NCBI GenBank assembly: GCA_031256695.1 | Contig: JAIRQB010000030.1 | Location: 1 to 12,910, forward strand | DNA length: 12,910 nt | Direction of reading: 5' to 3' | DNA from: Elusimicrobiota bacterium | GTDB lineage: Bacteria; Elusimicrobiota; Endomicrobiia; Endomicrobiales; Endomicrobiaceae | In this document: in pieces, positions 1 to 6,328 of the stretch | How positions within the stretch are numbered: the first letter of the stretch is position 1 | Layout of the letters: each line of letters begins with the position of its first letter | Notes under the pieces: generated by a model | What the model was told of the DNA's origin: nothing | Seen by the model: the letters and a program-made list of their open reading frames with translations, nothing else | The model's database searches: none | Made by a program: the position numbers and the translations under genes

Positions 1-662
1 AATGTCTGCGCATAATTGTCAACAAATAATTCTTCAGATAAATCAAGCGCTAAAACTTCTCTAAAACTTTTAAACTGCTTGTAAATCTCTCCGTCTTGAG
101 ATTTTTGAGATTTTAAAATATCGCCTATTGTCTTGCGCAAAAAACGCGCTTTTTGCGCCATCATTTTTGCAAGAGTTGCCGTTTGATATATATTTTGCCC
201 TTCAAAACCTGCAAAGTTATTTAGCATTTCTATAAAATTCTCAAAATTATCACTTTCCGCTTTAATGCAGTCTTTTTCTACTCTTGCTATGCAGACTTTT
301 CTTTTGCTTTCCCCGTCAATATAGAGTTCAAAAGTCAAATAATCCGTCACGATTAAATTAGGCAAAGCCTCTTTATATCTTTTGATTTGCTCCTCATTTT
401 CTTTGGCATAAATGCCTACTGTTATATCTTTGCACTCTATATATCCAATGAGAAGTTCAGATTGATTGATAATGAAGTCGGGAGCGCCGCATTCTATCCT
501 GCGCGGCTCATTTGTAATTTGAAAATTTGGCGGGAGCAAATCTTTTAAGAGATTTGATAAAGCAGGGCGATAGGTATGTTCTGTGGCTTTTTGAGAGCGA
601 TATTTTTCATCTATAACAGAAATATAGGAATTGATTTTTGAAATTTGCTGTTTTTGGCTCAA
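1..662 (-). CDS. Restriction-modification enzyme, type IIG / type ISP-like, N-terminal part (3' end beyond the window)
   Basis: The reading frame is open for 220 codons from a TTG at 662 to the left edge, so only the N-terminus is visible. The start is supported by AAAAGGA at 669-675, 6 nt upstream, and an in-frame stop just before it at 675-677. The visible part looks like the nuclease domain that precedes an N6-adenine methyltransferase in single-chain restriction-modification enzymes. Asp62 lies in GAPDF, Glu76 and Lys78 in GYIECKD, which is a PD-(D/E)xK pattern, followed by EQIKRY (from Glu91) and a PNLIVTDYLTFELY-like stretch. The segment ending in NFAGFEGQNI and the final VDNYAQT also match my memory of this family. 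The methylase and specificity domains would be further left and cannot be seen. The family call is from recognition, not a search; the exact subtype is uncertain. It could be a pseudogene downstream. Confidence 0.72.
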   Translation of the reverse strand, partial: MSQKQQISKINSYISVIDEKYRSQKATEHTYRPALSNLLKDLLPPNFQITNEPRRIECGAPDFIINQSELLIGYIECKDITVGIYAKENEEQIKRYKEALPNLIVTDYLTFELYIDGESKRKVCIARVEKDCIKAESDNFENFIEMLNNFAGFEGQNIYQTATLAKMMAQKARFLRKTIGDILKSQKSQDGEIYKQFKSFREVLALDLSEELFVDNYAQT

Positions 663-668
663 AGATTT

Positions 669-675
669 TCCTTTT
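669..675 (-). promoter_or_regulatory. Ribosome binding site that fixes the TTG start of the restriction-modification gene
   Basis: AAAAGGA on the minus strand sits 6 nt before the TTG at 662. No ATG or GTG start is available upstream in frame because a TAA lies at 675-677, overlapping this site. Confidence 0.6.
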
Positions 676-695
676 TATTCAAATAATGAAGGAAA

Positions 696-730
696 GTTAA
701 AAGTGAAAAGTGAAAAGTTAAAAGTTAAAA
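696..730. repeat. Tandem 7-bp repeat, five copies, upstream of the restriction-modification gene
   Basis: Plus-strand units are GTTAAAA, GTGAAAA, GTGAAAA, GTTAAAA and GTTAAAA, that is five exact-length copies of GT(T/G)AAAA with no spacer. The tract ends 33 nt upstream of the TTG start of the leftward restriction-modification gene, so it lies in the promoter/leader zone of that gene. It is non-coding. Copy-number change would alter promoter spacing or leader length rather than reading frame. Confidence 0.85.
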
Positions 731-785
731 ATTGAGGAAAACAATATTTTCGCCGTTTCTGCTATTACGCCGCCGTCTCGGTGTC

Positions 786-833
786 ATTCCCGAGTTGCTC
801 TCTTTTATTGAGGCAATTCAAGAAAGCGGGAAT
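786..833. repeat. Large palindrome next to the 3' end of guaB
   Basis: ATTCCCG at 786-792 and CGGGAAT at 827-833 are perfect inverted arms 34 nt apart. Inside them, 792-802 and 810-819 form a second imperfect stem around an AT-rich loop. The structure begins 2 nt after the guaB stop codon on the minus strand. There is no U-run after it in either direction, so it is not a standard intrinsic terminator. It may still act as a 3' end structure or be a dispersed repeat copy. No other full copy was seen in this window. Confidence 0.55.
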
Positions 834-835
834 TG

Positions 836-2290
836 TTACGGCGCTGTATAATTGCTTTCCTCTTTTGTTATAAAAATATCGTGAGGGTGGCTTTCGGCAA
901 GTCCTGCCGCAGTTATTTTTACAAAACGTCCTTTATCTATAAACTCTTGTATTGTTTTTACTCCGCAATATCCCATAGCCGCTCTCAAACCGCCCATAAG
1001 TTGATAAATCACATCGCCTACCGCGCCTCTAAACGGCACTCTGCCTTCAACGCCTTCTGCTACAAGTTTTTTGCTGCCTTCTTGAAAATATCTATCCCCG
1101 CTGCCTGAAGCCATAGCGGCAGTAGAACCCATACCGCGGTATTGTTTAAAAGCGCGTCCGTTAAAAATTATGTCTTCTCCGGGGCTTTCCGAAGTTCCTG
1201 CAAAAAGAGAGCCTAACATACAAACGGGAGCGCCCGCCGCTATTGCTTTTGAAATATCGCCTGAATACTTTATGCCGCCGTCGGCAATTATAGGAATGCC
1301 GTTTTTCTTCGCTTCTTTTGCGCAATTATAGACGGCGCTGATTTGCGGAACGCCCACCCCCGTAACTATCCTTGTCGTGCAGATAGCGCCTGGTCCTATC
1401 CCTACTTTGACTGCATCCGCGCCCGCTTCTATTAAATCACGAACGCCCTCTGCTGTCGCTACATTGCCCGCTATCAGTTGGCAAGACGGAAATTCTTTTT
1501 TTAATGTTTTGACAGCCTCAATGACGCCTTTGCTGTGTCCGTGCGCCGTATCAATAGCCAAAATATCAACTTCAGCCTCAAGTAAAGACTTAGCCCGCAA
1601 AAGCATATCTTTTGTAACGCCTATAGCCGCTCCTACAAGCAGCCGTCCTTTTTCATCTTTTGCGGATTGCGGATAACGGATGGATTTTTCTATATCTTTT
1701 ATGGTAATCAGTCCTTTTAAAACATTATCGCCGTCAACTAAAGGCAGTTTTTCAATTTTGTTTTTACGCAAAAATTCTTTAGCCTCTTTTAGAGATGTGC
1801 CTACTCTTGCCGTAATTAAATTTTCCTTTGTCATAATGTCTTCTATTTTTTTCGCATCGTCTGTTTCAAAACGCATATCTCTATTTGTAATTATTCCTAT
1901 CAATTTTCCGTCTTTATCCGTTATAGGCACTCCTGAAATTTTATATTTTGCCGCCATCTCCCGGGCTTTAGCCAAAGTATTGTCTTTTGTCAAAGTAAGA
2001 GGATTAAAAATTACGCCGTTGTCGCTTCTTTTTACTCTGTCAACCTCGCCGACTTGCATTTCAATAGTCATATTTTTATGGATTATGCCTATGCCGCCTT
2101 CTCTTGCAACCGCTATAGCCATTGCAGATTCAGTGACAGTATCCATCCCTGCGCTCATCAAAGGGATATTTAGAGAGATTTTTTTTGTCAGTTGAGTTTT
2201 TAGGCATACATCTTTTGGCAATACTTCGGAACTTTGCGGAATCAGCAAAACATCGTCAAAAGTCAACGCTTCTTCTAAAAATTTTTCCAT
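836..2290 (-). CDS. guaB: Inosine-5'-monophosphate dehydrogenase (IMPDH)
   Basis: Oxidises IMP to XMP with NAD+, the first step committed to guanine nucleotides, in the cytosol. The 484-residue protein has the full family layout. An N-terminal barrel part opens with EEALTFDDVLL. Two CBS domains lie at about residues 93-205. The barrel then resumes with IDTAHGHS and the active-site loop GIGPGAICTTR, catalytic Cys304. IADGGIKYSGD follows, then the flap with the catalytic Arg400-Tyr401 pair in SGDRYFQ. The C-terminus carries the GVEGRVPFRG motif. I chose the ATG at 2290 because AAAGGA lies 7 nt upstream at 2298-2303 and the protein then starts as relatives do. An ATG at 2326 in the same frame would add 12 residues but lacks a ribosome binding site. 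It lies downstream of tRNA-Leu on the same strand; no convincing separate promoter was seen in the 55-nt gap. Confidence 0.98.
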   Translation of the reverse strand: MEKFLEEALTFDDVLLIPQSSEVLPKDVCLKTQLTKKISLNIPLMSAGMDTVTESAMAIAVAREGGIGIIHKNMTIEMQVGEVDRVKRSDNGVIFNPLTLTKDNTLAKAREMAAKYKISGVPITDKDGKLIGIITNRDMRFETDDAKKIEDIMTKENLITARVGTSLKEAKEFLRKNKIEKLPLVDGDNVLKGLITIKDIEKSIRYPQSAKDEKGRLLVGAAIGVTKDMLLRAKSLLEAEVDILAIDTAHGHSKGVIEAVKTLKKEFPSCQLIAGNVATAEGVRDLIEAGADAVKVGIGPGAICTTRIVTGVGVPQISAVYNCAKEAKKNGIPIIADGGIKYSGDISKAIAAGAPVCMLGSLFAGTSESPGEDIIFNGRAFKQYRGMGSTAAMASGSGDRYFQEGSKKLVAEGVEGRVPFRGAVGDVIYQLMGGLRAAMGYCGVKTIQEFIDKGRFVKITAAGLAESHPHDIFITKEESNYTAP

Positions 2291-2310
2291 TTTATTTTCC
2301 TTTAATGTCT

Positions 2311-2333
2311 GATAAAAAATAAGCATTTTTATC
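2311..2333 (-). terminator. Possible weak AT-rich hairpin after tRNA-Leu
   Basis: GATAAAAAAT at 2311-2320 and ATTTTTATC at 2325-2333 can pair around AAGC, with one bulged base. On the minus strand it lies 12 nt downstream of the tRNA 3' end and is U-rich on its distal arm. The stem is nearly all A-U, so it may be a poor terminator or simply AT-rich leader of guaB. Confidence 0.25.
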
Positions 2334-2345
2334 TAAACATAGTAT

Positions 2346-2429
2346 TGCTGAGGGCGGGATTTGAACCCGCACCGCCCTTACGGGGACAGGCTTCTGAGAC
2401 CTGCGCGTCTGCCGTTCCGCCACCCCAGC
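2346..2429 (-). tRNA. tRNA-Leu, anticodon CAG
   Basis: The 84-nt minus-strand sequence folds as a class II tRNA. The acceptor stem GCTGGGG pairs with CCTCAGC (one G-U) and the discriminator base is A. The D arm has GCG/CGC. The anticodon stem CAGGT/GCCTG encloses the loop CTCAGAA, giving anticodon CAG (complement at 2394-2396) for CUG codons. The long variable arm has TCCCCGTAAGGGCGGT, and the T arm is GCGGG-TTCAAAT-CCCGC. The long variable arm plus A73 and the anticodon identify leucine. The 3' CCA is not encoded, since AATA follows, so CCA must be added by the nucleotidyltransferase. The gene begins 2 nt after the stop codon of the upstream MATE gene. Confidence 0.96.
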
Positions 2430-2431
2430 GT

Positions 2432-3838
2432 TTAATTTTCCGATATATCCATCTCAATTACTCTCATCTTTTTCCATTTATTTGACTTGTAGCGCGCAAA
2501 AAATATGCCTGCAAGAGCGGCTACATATAAAAGCATAAACCACCAAGCCGCATATAGACCGAGTTGAAAAACAATCACTATTAAATAAGTTGGGATTATC
2601 ACCATAACGATGGATAGAATTACCAAAACTCTCATAACAAAAGCCGTATCACCCGCGCCTTTTATTGCCGCCGCAAAAATTACATTTGTTCCGTCAAAAA
2701 CCATATAAGCCGCTAAAATTCTCAAAACGTGAATTGCCATCTGCTCTGTCTGTCCTATCTGTTGCATATGCCCGCCTGACACAAAAGGATAAATCAACTG
2801 TTTCGGAAAAAGCAAAAGCGCCGCCGTTACAATTATTAAATAGACATAAATAATTTCAGAAGAAGAGCGGACGCTTGATTGAGATATAGACGGTCTATTC
2901 TGCCCCAAATACTTTCCAACTAAAATAGATGTAGTCATTCCGCAGCCTACAACGGGCATCATAGCCAGATGATTTATATTTAGCGCTATATTGCTGGCGG
3001 CGAGTTCATTTACGCCGAGCGTCCCTATCAGCAAAATAAAGATGCTAAAACCCGCCATATCAAAAAAGAATTGGCAGCCGTTTGGAAATCCGTATTTAAA
3101 TAATCTCTTTATAAAATCAAAATTCGGCGTCAGTTTTCTGGTATTGAAAATCTCATTATTCTTTTTTGACGTAACCAAAATAACAGAGACGATAAGCATC
3201 AAGCAAGACGAAATCATACTCGCAATAGCCGAACCAACTATGCCCATCCTCGGAAATCCTAAATTGCCGAAAATCAGCAAGATGTCCAAAATAACATTCA
3301 TTATCACGCCGAATAGACTTACAAATAAAACTACTTTTGTTTTTCCGCGCCCTGCATAAAAGCCGGCAAGCGCGGCGCCTGCCAGAGTAAAAAAAGCGCC
3401 GTAGCATAAAACTTTAAAAAAGACTCCTTCCTCTCTTGCCACTTCAGTAGGATGCCCTATGCCCATAAAAAAAGACTCGGCAAAAAAAGACAGACAAAAA
3501 ATTATAAAAGCCGCTCCCAAAGCCAGATAAACGCTTTGCCAAACGGCTGGTCCTATTGAGCGGTATTCTTTTTTTCCATAATACTGGGCTACAAAGACGT
3601 CCACATATGCGAGCGTCCCTAAAAAAAGACTCAAAATCGCAAAATTGGCTATGCTTGCCGGCACAGAAGCGGCAAATGCTTCTTTGGAATACCAAGACAA
3701 GAAAGTCCTATTTATAAAAAGTTGAACTGAATTTATGCCCGTAGAAAGTATCAGCGGTATGGCTATCAAAAAAAATTCTTTATATCCGCCCTCCGCCGCA
3801 TATTGTTTTTTTATATTTTCAATTATATTTATACTCAT
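2432..3838 (-). CDS. MATE-family multidrug/toxin exporter
   Basis: An integral inner-membrane cation-coupled antiporter of the multidrug and toxic compound extrusion family. The 468-residue length is typical and about twelve hydrophobic helices are visible in two six-helix halves joined around residues 224-245. Family landmarks include AQYYGKKEY (84-92), GRGKTK (163-168), NVILDILLIFG (181-191) and GSAIA (202-206). The second half has its QFFFD segment (256-260), LVGKYLGQNRP (306-316) and KGAGDT (393-398). The substrate cannot be told from sequence. The ATG at 3838 has AGGAA about 8 nt upstream. Transcription runs leftward into tRNA-Leu and possibly guaB. The leader contains a hairpin with a U-run, so expression may be attenuated. 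It is divergent from murC; no sign links it to peptidoglycan lipid export, which uses the related MurJ family. Confidence 0.92.
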   Translation of the reverse strand: MSINIIENIKKQYAAEGGYKEFFLIAIPLILSTGINSVQLFINRTFLSWYSKEAFAASVPASIANFAILSLFLGTLAYVDVFVAQYYGKKEYRSIGPAVWQSVYLALGAAFIIFCLSFFAESFFMGIGHPTEVAREEGVFFKVLCYGAFFTLAGAALAGFYAGRGKTKVVLFVSLFGVIMNVILDILLIFGNLGFPRMGIVGSAIASMISSCLMLIVSVILVTSKKNNEIFNTRKLTPNFDFIKRLFKYGFPNGCQFFFDMAGFSIFILLIGTLGVNELAASNIALNINHLAMMPVVGCGMTTSILVGKYLGQNRPSISQSSVRSSSEIIYVYLIIVTAALLLFPKQLIYPFVSGGHMQQIGQTEQMAIHVLRILAAYMVFDGTNVIFAAAIKGAGDTAFVMRVLVILSIVMVIIPTYLIVIVFQLGLYAAWWFMLLYVAALAGIFFARYKSNKWKKMRVIEMDISEN

Positions 3839-3862
3839 TGTTATTTCCTAAATTTTGTTTTT

Positions 3863-3899
3863 AATAAAAAAATAACGGCTTGCGCTTCCGCCGTTATTT
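3863..3899 (-). terminator. Intrinsic terminator-like hairpin in the leader of the MATE gene
   Basis: AAATAACGGC at 3870-3879 and GCCGTTATTT at 3890-3899 are perfect 10-bp arms with a 10-nt loop. Read on the minus strand, the second arm runs into a stretch of seven to ten mostly U residues (3863-3872), the classic intrinsic terminator form. No minus-strand gene lies just upstream for it to end. It sits about 25-30 nt before the exporter start codon, so it is best read as a leader attenuator or as a block to antisense transcription from the murC side. On the plus strand the U-run is much weaker. Confidence 0.65.
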
Positions 3900-3915
3900 C
3901 AAGTCCTGCGCCGTC

Positions 3916-3924
3916 AATATATCA
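3916..3924 (-). promoter_or_regulatory. Candidate extended -10 promoter for the MATE gene
   Basis: On the minus strand 3924-3916 reads TGATATATT, an extended -10 form (TG-n-TATATT) preceded by TT. It resembles the two clearer promoters of this window, which read TTTG(C/T)TATAATC. No good -35 element is present 17 nt upstream. If used, the RNA would begin near 3909 and contain the hairpin at 3870-3899. Confidence 0.35.
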
Positions 3925-3997
3925 AATAAAGACGCTTCAAAAAAGCGGATAGTTTTGCTTTTGTCCTCTGTTTTTTATTCTTTTTGCGCATTTTCTT

Positions 3998-4010
3998 CTC
4001 GGAGATAAAA
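3998..4010 (+). repeat. First copy of a 13-bp direct repeat (CTCGGAGATAAAA)
   Basis: CTCGGAGATAAAA occurs here and again at 4068-4080, exactly 70 bp apart with no mismatch. The second copy includes the murC ribosome binding site and the first base of its ATG. The first copy is followed by GAG, not ATG, so it does not itself start a gene. Confidence 0.75.
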
Positions 4011-4027
4011 GAGATTTGGGCGCTTTT

Positions 4028-4036
4028 TGCTATAAT
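4028..4036 (+). promoter_or_regulatory. Extended -10 promoter for the murC operon
   Basis: TGCTATAAT is a perfect extended -10 element (TG-n-TATAAT) with no recognisable -35 box at the right distance. It lies 43 nt before the murC ATG, leaving a leader of roughly 35-40 nt. Its flanks, TTTTGCTATAATC followed by GC-rich sequence, closely match the tpiA promoter. Confidence 0.75.
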
Positions 4037-4067
4037 CGGCGGGAATTTTTAAGAATTTTATGCTGAA

Positions 4068-4080
4068 CTCGGAGATAAAA
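4068..4080 (+). repeat. Second copy of the 13-bp direct repeat, containing the murC ribosome binding site
   Basis: Identical to 3998-4010. GGAG at 4071-4074 is 5 nt from the murC ATG at 4080, so this copy works as a ribosome binding site. Confidence 0.75.
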
Positions 4081-5432
4081 TGTTTAACAAACCTCAAAAT
4101 ATTCATTTTGTCGGAATAGGCGGCTCGGGGATGTCCGGGATTGCCGAAGTTTTAATCAATTTAGGGCATAGAGTTTCAGGCTCGGATTTAAAAAAGAGCG
4201 AGACAACGGATAGGCTGAAAAGTTTAGGCGCAAAAATTTTTATAGGACACAATAAAAAAAATATAAAAAATGCTTCTGTCATTGTGACTTCAACAGCCGT
4301 CCATAAAGACAATCCTGAAGTAAAGGAAGCGTTAAAAAGGAAAATCCCGGCTATACGAAGGATTGAAATGCTCGCTGAACTCGCGCGGCTGAAATATACA
4401 ATCGCCGTAGCAGGCTCGCATGGAAAAACCACAGCAACATCTCTTGTGTCTTTGGTTTTATCGGAAGGCGGTCTTGACCCGACAATAATAATAGGCGGAC
4501 GGCTCAAGAATTTAGATACGGGCGCAAAACTGGGGCAAGGGCAATATCTGGTCGCAGAAGCCGATGAATCGGACGGCTCTTTTTTGAAACTCTCTCCCGT
4601 AATAACCATTGTCACAAATATAGACAATGACCATTTAGACTATTACAAAACTATGGACAATTTAAAAAACGCTTTTGTAGAGCATATAAACAGCGTCCCT
4701 TTTTATGGAGCGGCAATTATTTGCGCAGACGATAAAGTTGTCTCGGAAATAATTCCAAAAATCGCAAGGAAGTATATAACTTACGGCTTAAATCAAAATG
4801 CAGATTTGCAGGCGCGCAATATAAAAATATCAAATAACCGCAATCTCTTTGACGCATTTTATCTCGGAAAAAAACTTGGGAGAATTGTTTTAAAAGTCCC
4901 GGGCAGGCACAATGTTTTAAATTCGCTCGCGGCAGTCGCAGTCGGCATTATGCTGGGAATTCCTTTTAAGAAAACAGCGCAAGCGCTTTATTCTTTTGAC
5001 GGAGTAGGCAGAAGGCTTGAAGTCAAAGGCAGTAAAAATGGAATTTTGATAATTGACGATTACGGGCATCATCCGTCGGAGATAAAGGCTGTCTTAAAAG
5101 CCGTGAAAGATTTTTGGGGAAAGCGCCGCCTAATTGTTTTATTTCAGCCTCATAGGTATACGAGGACTCAACTTCTTTTTAAAGATTTTGGAAAGAGTTT
5201 TGAAAACGCAGATATTGTGAGAATTTTAGACATTTATCCCGCGGGCGAAAAACCGATAAAAAATATTTCAAGCAGTCTGATTTTAAAAGAAACTCTTAAA
5301 AACAAAACAGATGCTTCAAAATACGAAGGGGCTAAAGATTTTCTTAAAATTTTGCGCGCAGGAGATATAGTTTTGACTTTGGGCGCGGGCGATATTTGGA
5401 AAGAAGGGGAAAAACTATTAACTCTGATTTAA
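4080..5432 (+). CDS. murC: UDP-N-acetylmuramate--L-alanine ligase
   Basis: Cytosolic ATP-dependent Mur ligase that attaches L-Ala to UDP-MurNAc, the first amino acid of the peptidoglycan stem. The 450-residue protein has three domains. The UDP-binding N-terminal Rossmann domain carries GIGGSGMSG (12-20). The central ATPase has the P-loop GSHGKTT (112-118), the EADESD acidic motif (160-165), NIDNDH (180-185) and GRHNVLN (275-281). The C-terminal domain has DDYGHHP (326-332), which in the family is the MurC signature for L-Ala ligases, and QPHRYTRT (356-363). The ATG at 4080 has GGAG 5 nt upstream. It is the first gene of the operon and has its own extended -10 promoter. Its 3' end overlaps the annotated start of murB by 37 nt, suggesting translational coupling. 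Nothing is missing or unusual in the catalytic motifs. Confidence 0.98.
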   Translation: MFNKPQNIHFVGIGGSGMSGIAEVLINLGHRVSGSDLKKSETTDRLKSLGAKIFIGHNKKNIKNASVIVTSTAVHKDNPEVKEALKRKIPAIRRIEMLAELARLKYTIAVAGSHGKTTATSLVSLVLSEGGLDPTIIIGGRLKNLDTGAKLGQGQYLVAEADESDGSFLKLSPVITIVTNIDNDHLDYYKTMDNLKNAFVEHINSVPFYGAAIICADDKVVSEIIPKIARKYITYGLNQNADLQARNIKISNNRNLFDAFYLGKKLGRIVLKVPGRHNVLNSLAAVAVGIMLGIPFKKTAQALYSFDGVGRRLEVKGSKNGILIIDDYGHHPSEIKAVLKAVKDFWGKRRLIVLFQPHRYTRTQLLFKDFGKSFENADIVRILDIYPAGEKPIKNISSSLILKETLKNKTDASKYEGAKDFLKILRAGDIVLTLGAGDIWKEGEKLLTLI

Positions 5433-6328
5433 ATTTTCATTTAACTTCTAATAAGATTTCAAAACTTGAAAGTTTAGGCTGCAAGGCGTTAAAGGACGAG
5501 ATGCTTTCAAAACACGTTTCTTTTAAAATAGGCGGGCCCGCCGATTATCTCGTTGAAATTCCCGCGAAAGAAGCGCTGAAAGAATTTTTTAGGCAAATTC
5601 AGACCGATAAAGTTTTTGTTTTAGGCGGAGGGACAAATATATTATTTGACAGCGGCGGGTTTAGGGGAGCGGTAATCAAATTGACAGGCTGCTTTGAGGA
5701 ATTTAGTTTTGACGGAGAAACATTGACTTGCGGCTCTGCGGCTCTCTTGCCGCTTCTCGTTTCAGAAAGCGCAAAGAGAAATTTATCAGGGCTTGAATTT
5801 TGCGCGGGGATACCAGGAACCGTAGGCGGAGCGCTGTTTGGAAATGCAGGAACGCCCCAAGGAAATATATCGGATGCGCTGCAAAGTTGCGAAGTTTTTA
5901 ATGCCGTCAGCGGCGAATTTGAGATTTTAAATCAGGCTGAAATTGAATTTGAGTATAGACGCAGTTCAATAAAAGGCATAATTTGCGGCGCTGTTTTTTC
6001 ATTGAAAAGCGGACGTGAAAATGATATTTTGAATTTGATTTCTGCGGCTCTTGATAGACGGAAACACTCTCAGCCTTCGGGAGTTTTAAGCGCGGGGTGC
6101 ATCTTTAAAAATCCTCCTCATTTGAGCGCGGGAAAATTGATTGACGAATGCGGCTTGAAAGGCAGGAAAATAGGCGGGGCGCAAATCTCTCAAAAGCATG
6201 CGAATTTCATAATAAATTGCGGCAATGCTCAAAGCGCCGATGTTTTAGAGTTGATAGAGATTGCAAGGGCAGAGGCTGAAAAACAATTCGGCGTCAAATT
6301 GGAAACTGAAATTAGGATTATAAAATGA
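5396..6328 (+). CDS. murB: UDP-N-acetylenolpyruvoylglucosamine reductase
   Basis: FAD enzyme that reduces the enolpyruvyl group of UDP-GlcNAc-enolpyruvate with NADPH to give UDP-MurNAc, the substrate of MurC. With the TTG at 5396 the protein has 310 residues. The FAD domain has HVSFKIGGPAD (40-50), VLGGGTNIL (75-83) and GLEFCAGIPGTVGGAL (132-147). The catalytic loop AGCIFKNP (233-240) has Cys235 where E. coli has the proton-donor Ser229. The C-terminal Glu lies in LETEIRII (302-309). Short spacing and lack of the extra E. coli loop fit a type II MurB. The start is uncertain. TTG at 5396 lacks a clear ribosome binding site. AAGGGGA at 5404-5410 precedes an in-frame ATT at 5417. ATG at 5501 has AAAGGA but would cut into the LKDEMLSKH region that resembles the conserved start of relatives. 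It overlaps ddl by ATGA. Confidence 0.95.
   Translation: MERRGKTINSDLNFHLTSNKISKLESLGCKALKDEMLSKHVSFKIGGPADYLVEIPAKEALKEFFRQIQTDKVFVLGGGTNILFDSGGFRGAVIKLTGCFEEFSFDGETLTCGSAALLPLLVSESAKRNLSGLEFCAGIPGTVGGALFGNAGTPQGNISDALQSCEVFNAVSGEFEILNQAEIEFEYRRSSIKGIICGAVFSLKSGRENDILNLISAALDRRKHSQPSGVLSAGCIFKNPPHLSAGKLIDECGLKGRKIGGAQISQKHANFIINCGNAQSADVLELIEIARAEAEKQFGVKLETEIRIIK

Noticed and set aside
696..730. CRISPR array
   Set aside because: Seven-bp gapless units with no spacers; a simple tandem repeat.
833..2195. Plus-strand open frames opposite guaB (about 91, 99 and 171 codons)
   Set aside because: They mirror the guaB coding strand, have no family features or ribosome binding sites, and guaB is certain.
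2291..2326. Longer guaB start at the ATG at 2326
   Set aside because: No ribosome binding site, an AT-rich extra 12 residues unlike the family, and a good AAAGGA before the ATG at 2290.
2346..2429. tRNA-Leu as an integration site for a mobile element
   Set aside because: No integrase, no duplicated tRNA 3' end and no foreign genes adjoin it in this window.
2665..3695. Small frames on both strands inside the MATE gene
   Set aside because: Shadow frames in other phases of a clearly coding membrane protein gene.
3839..4079. Known riboswitch (guanidine, c-di-GMP, preQ1) in the exporter leader
   Set aside because: I compared remembered consensus motifs such as ACGR loops and GCAAA-type GEMM segments and found no convincing match; only the terminator hairpin is solid.
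4103..4627. 174-codon minus-strand frame inside murC
   Set aside because: Antisense shadow of murC with a composition typical of reverse frames.
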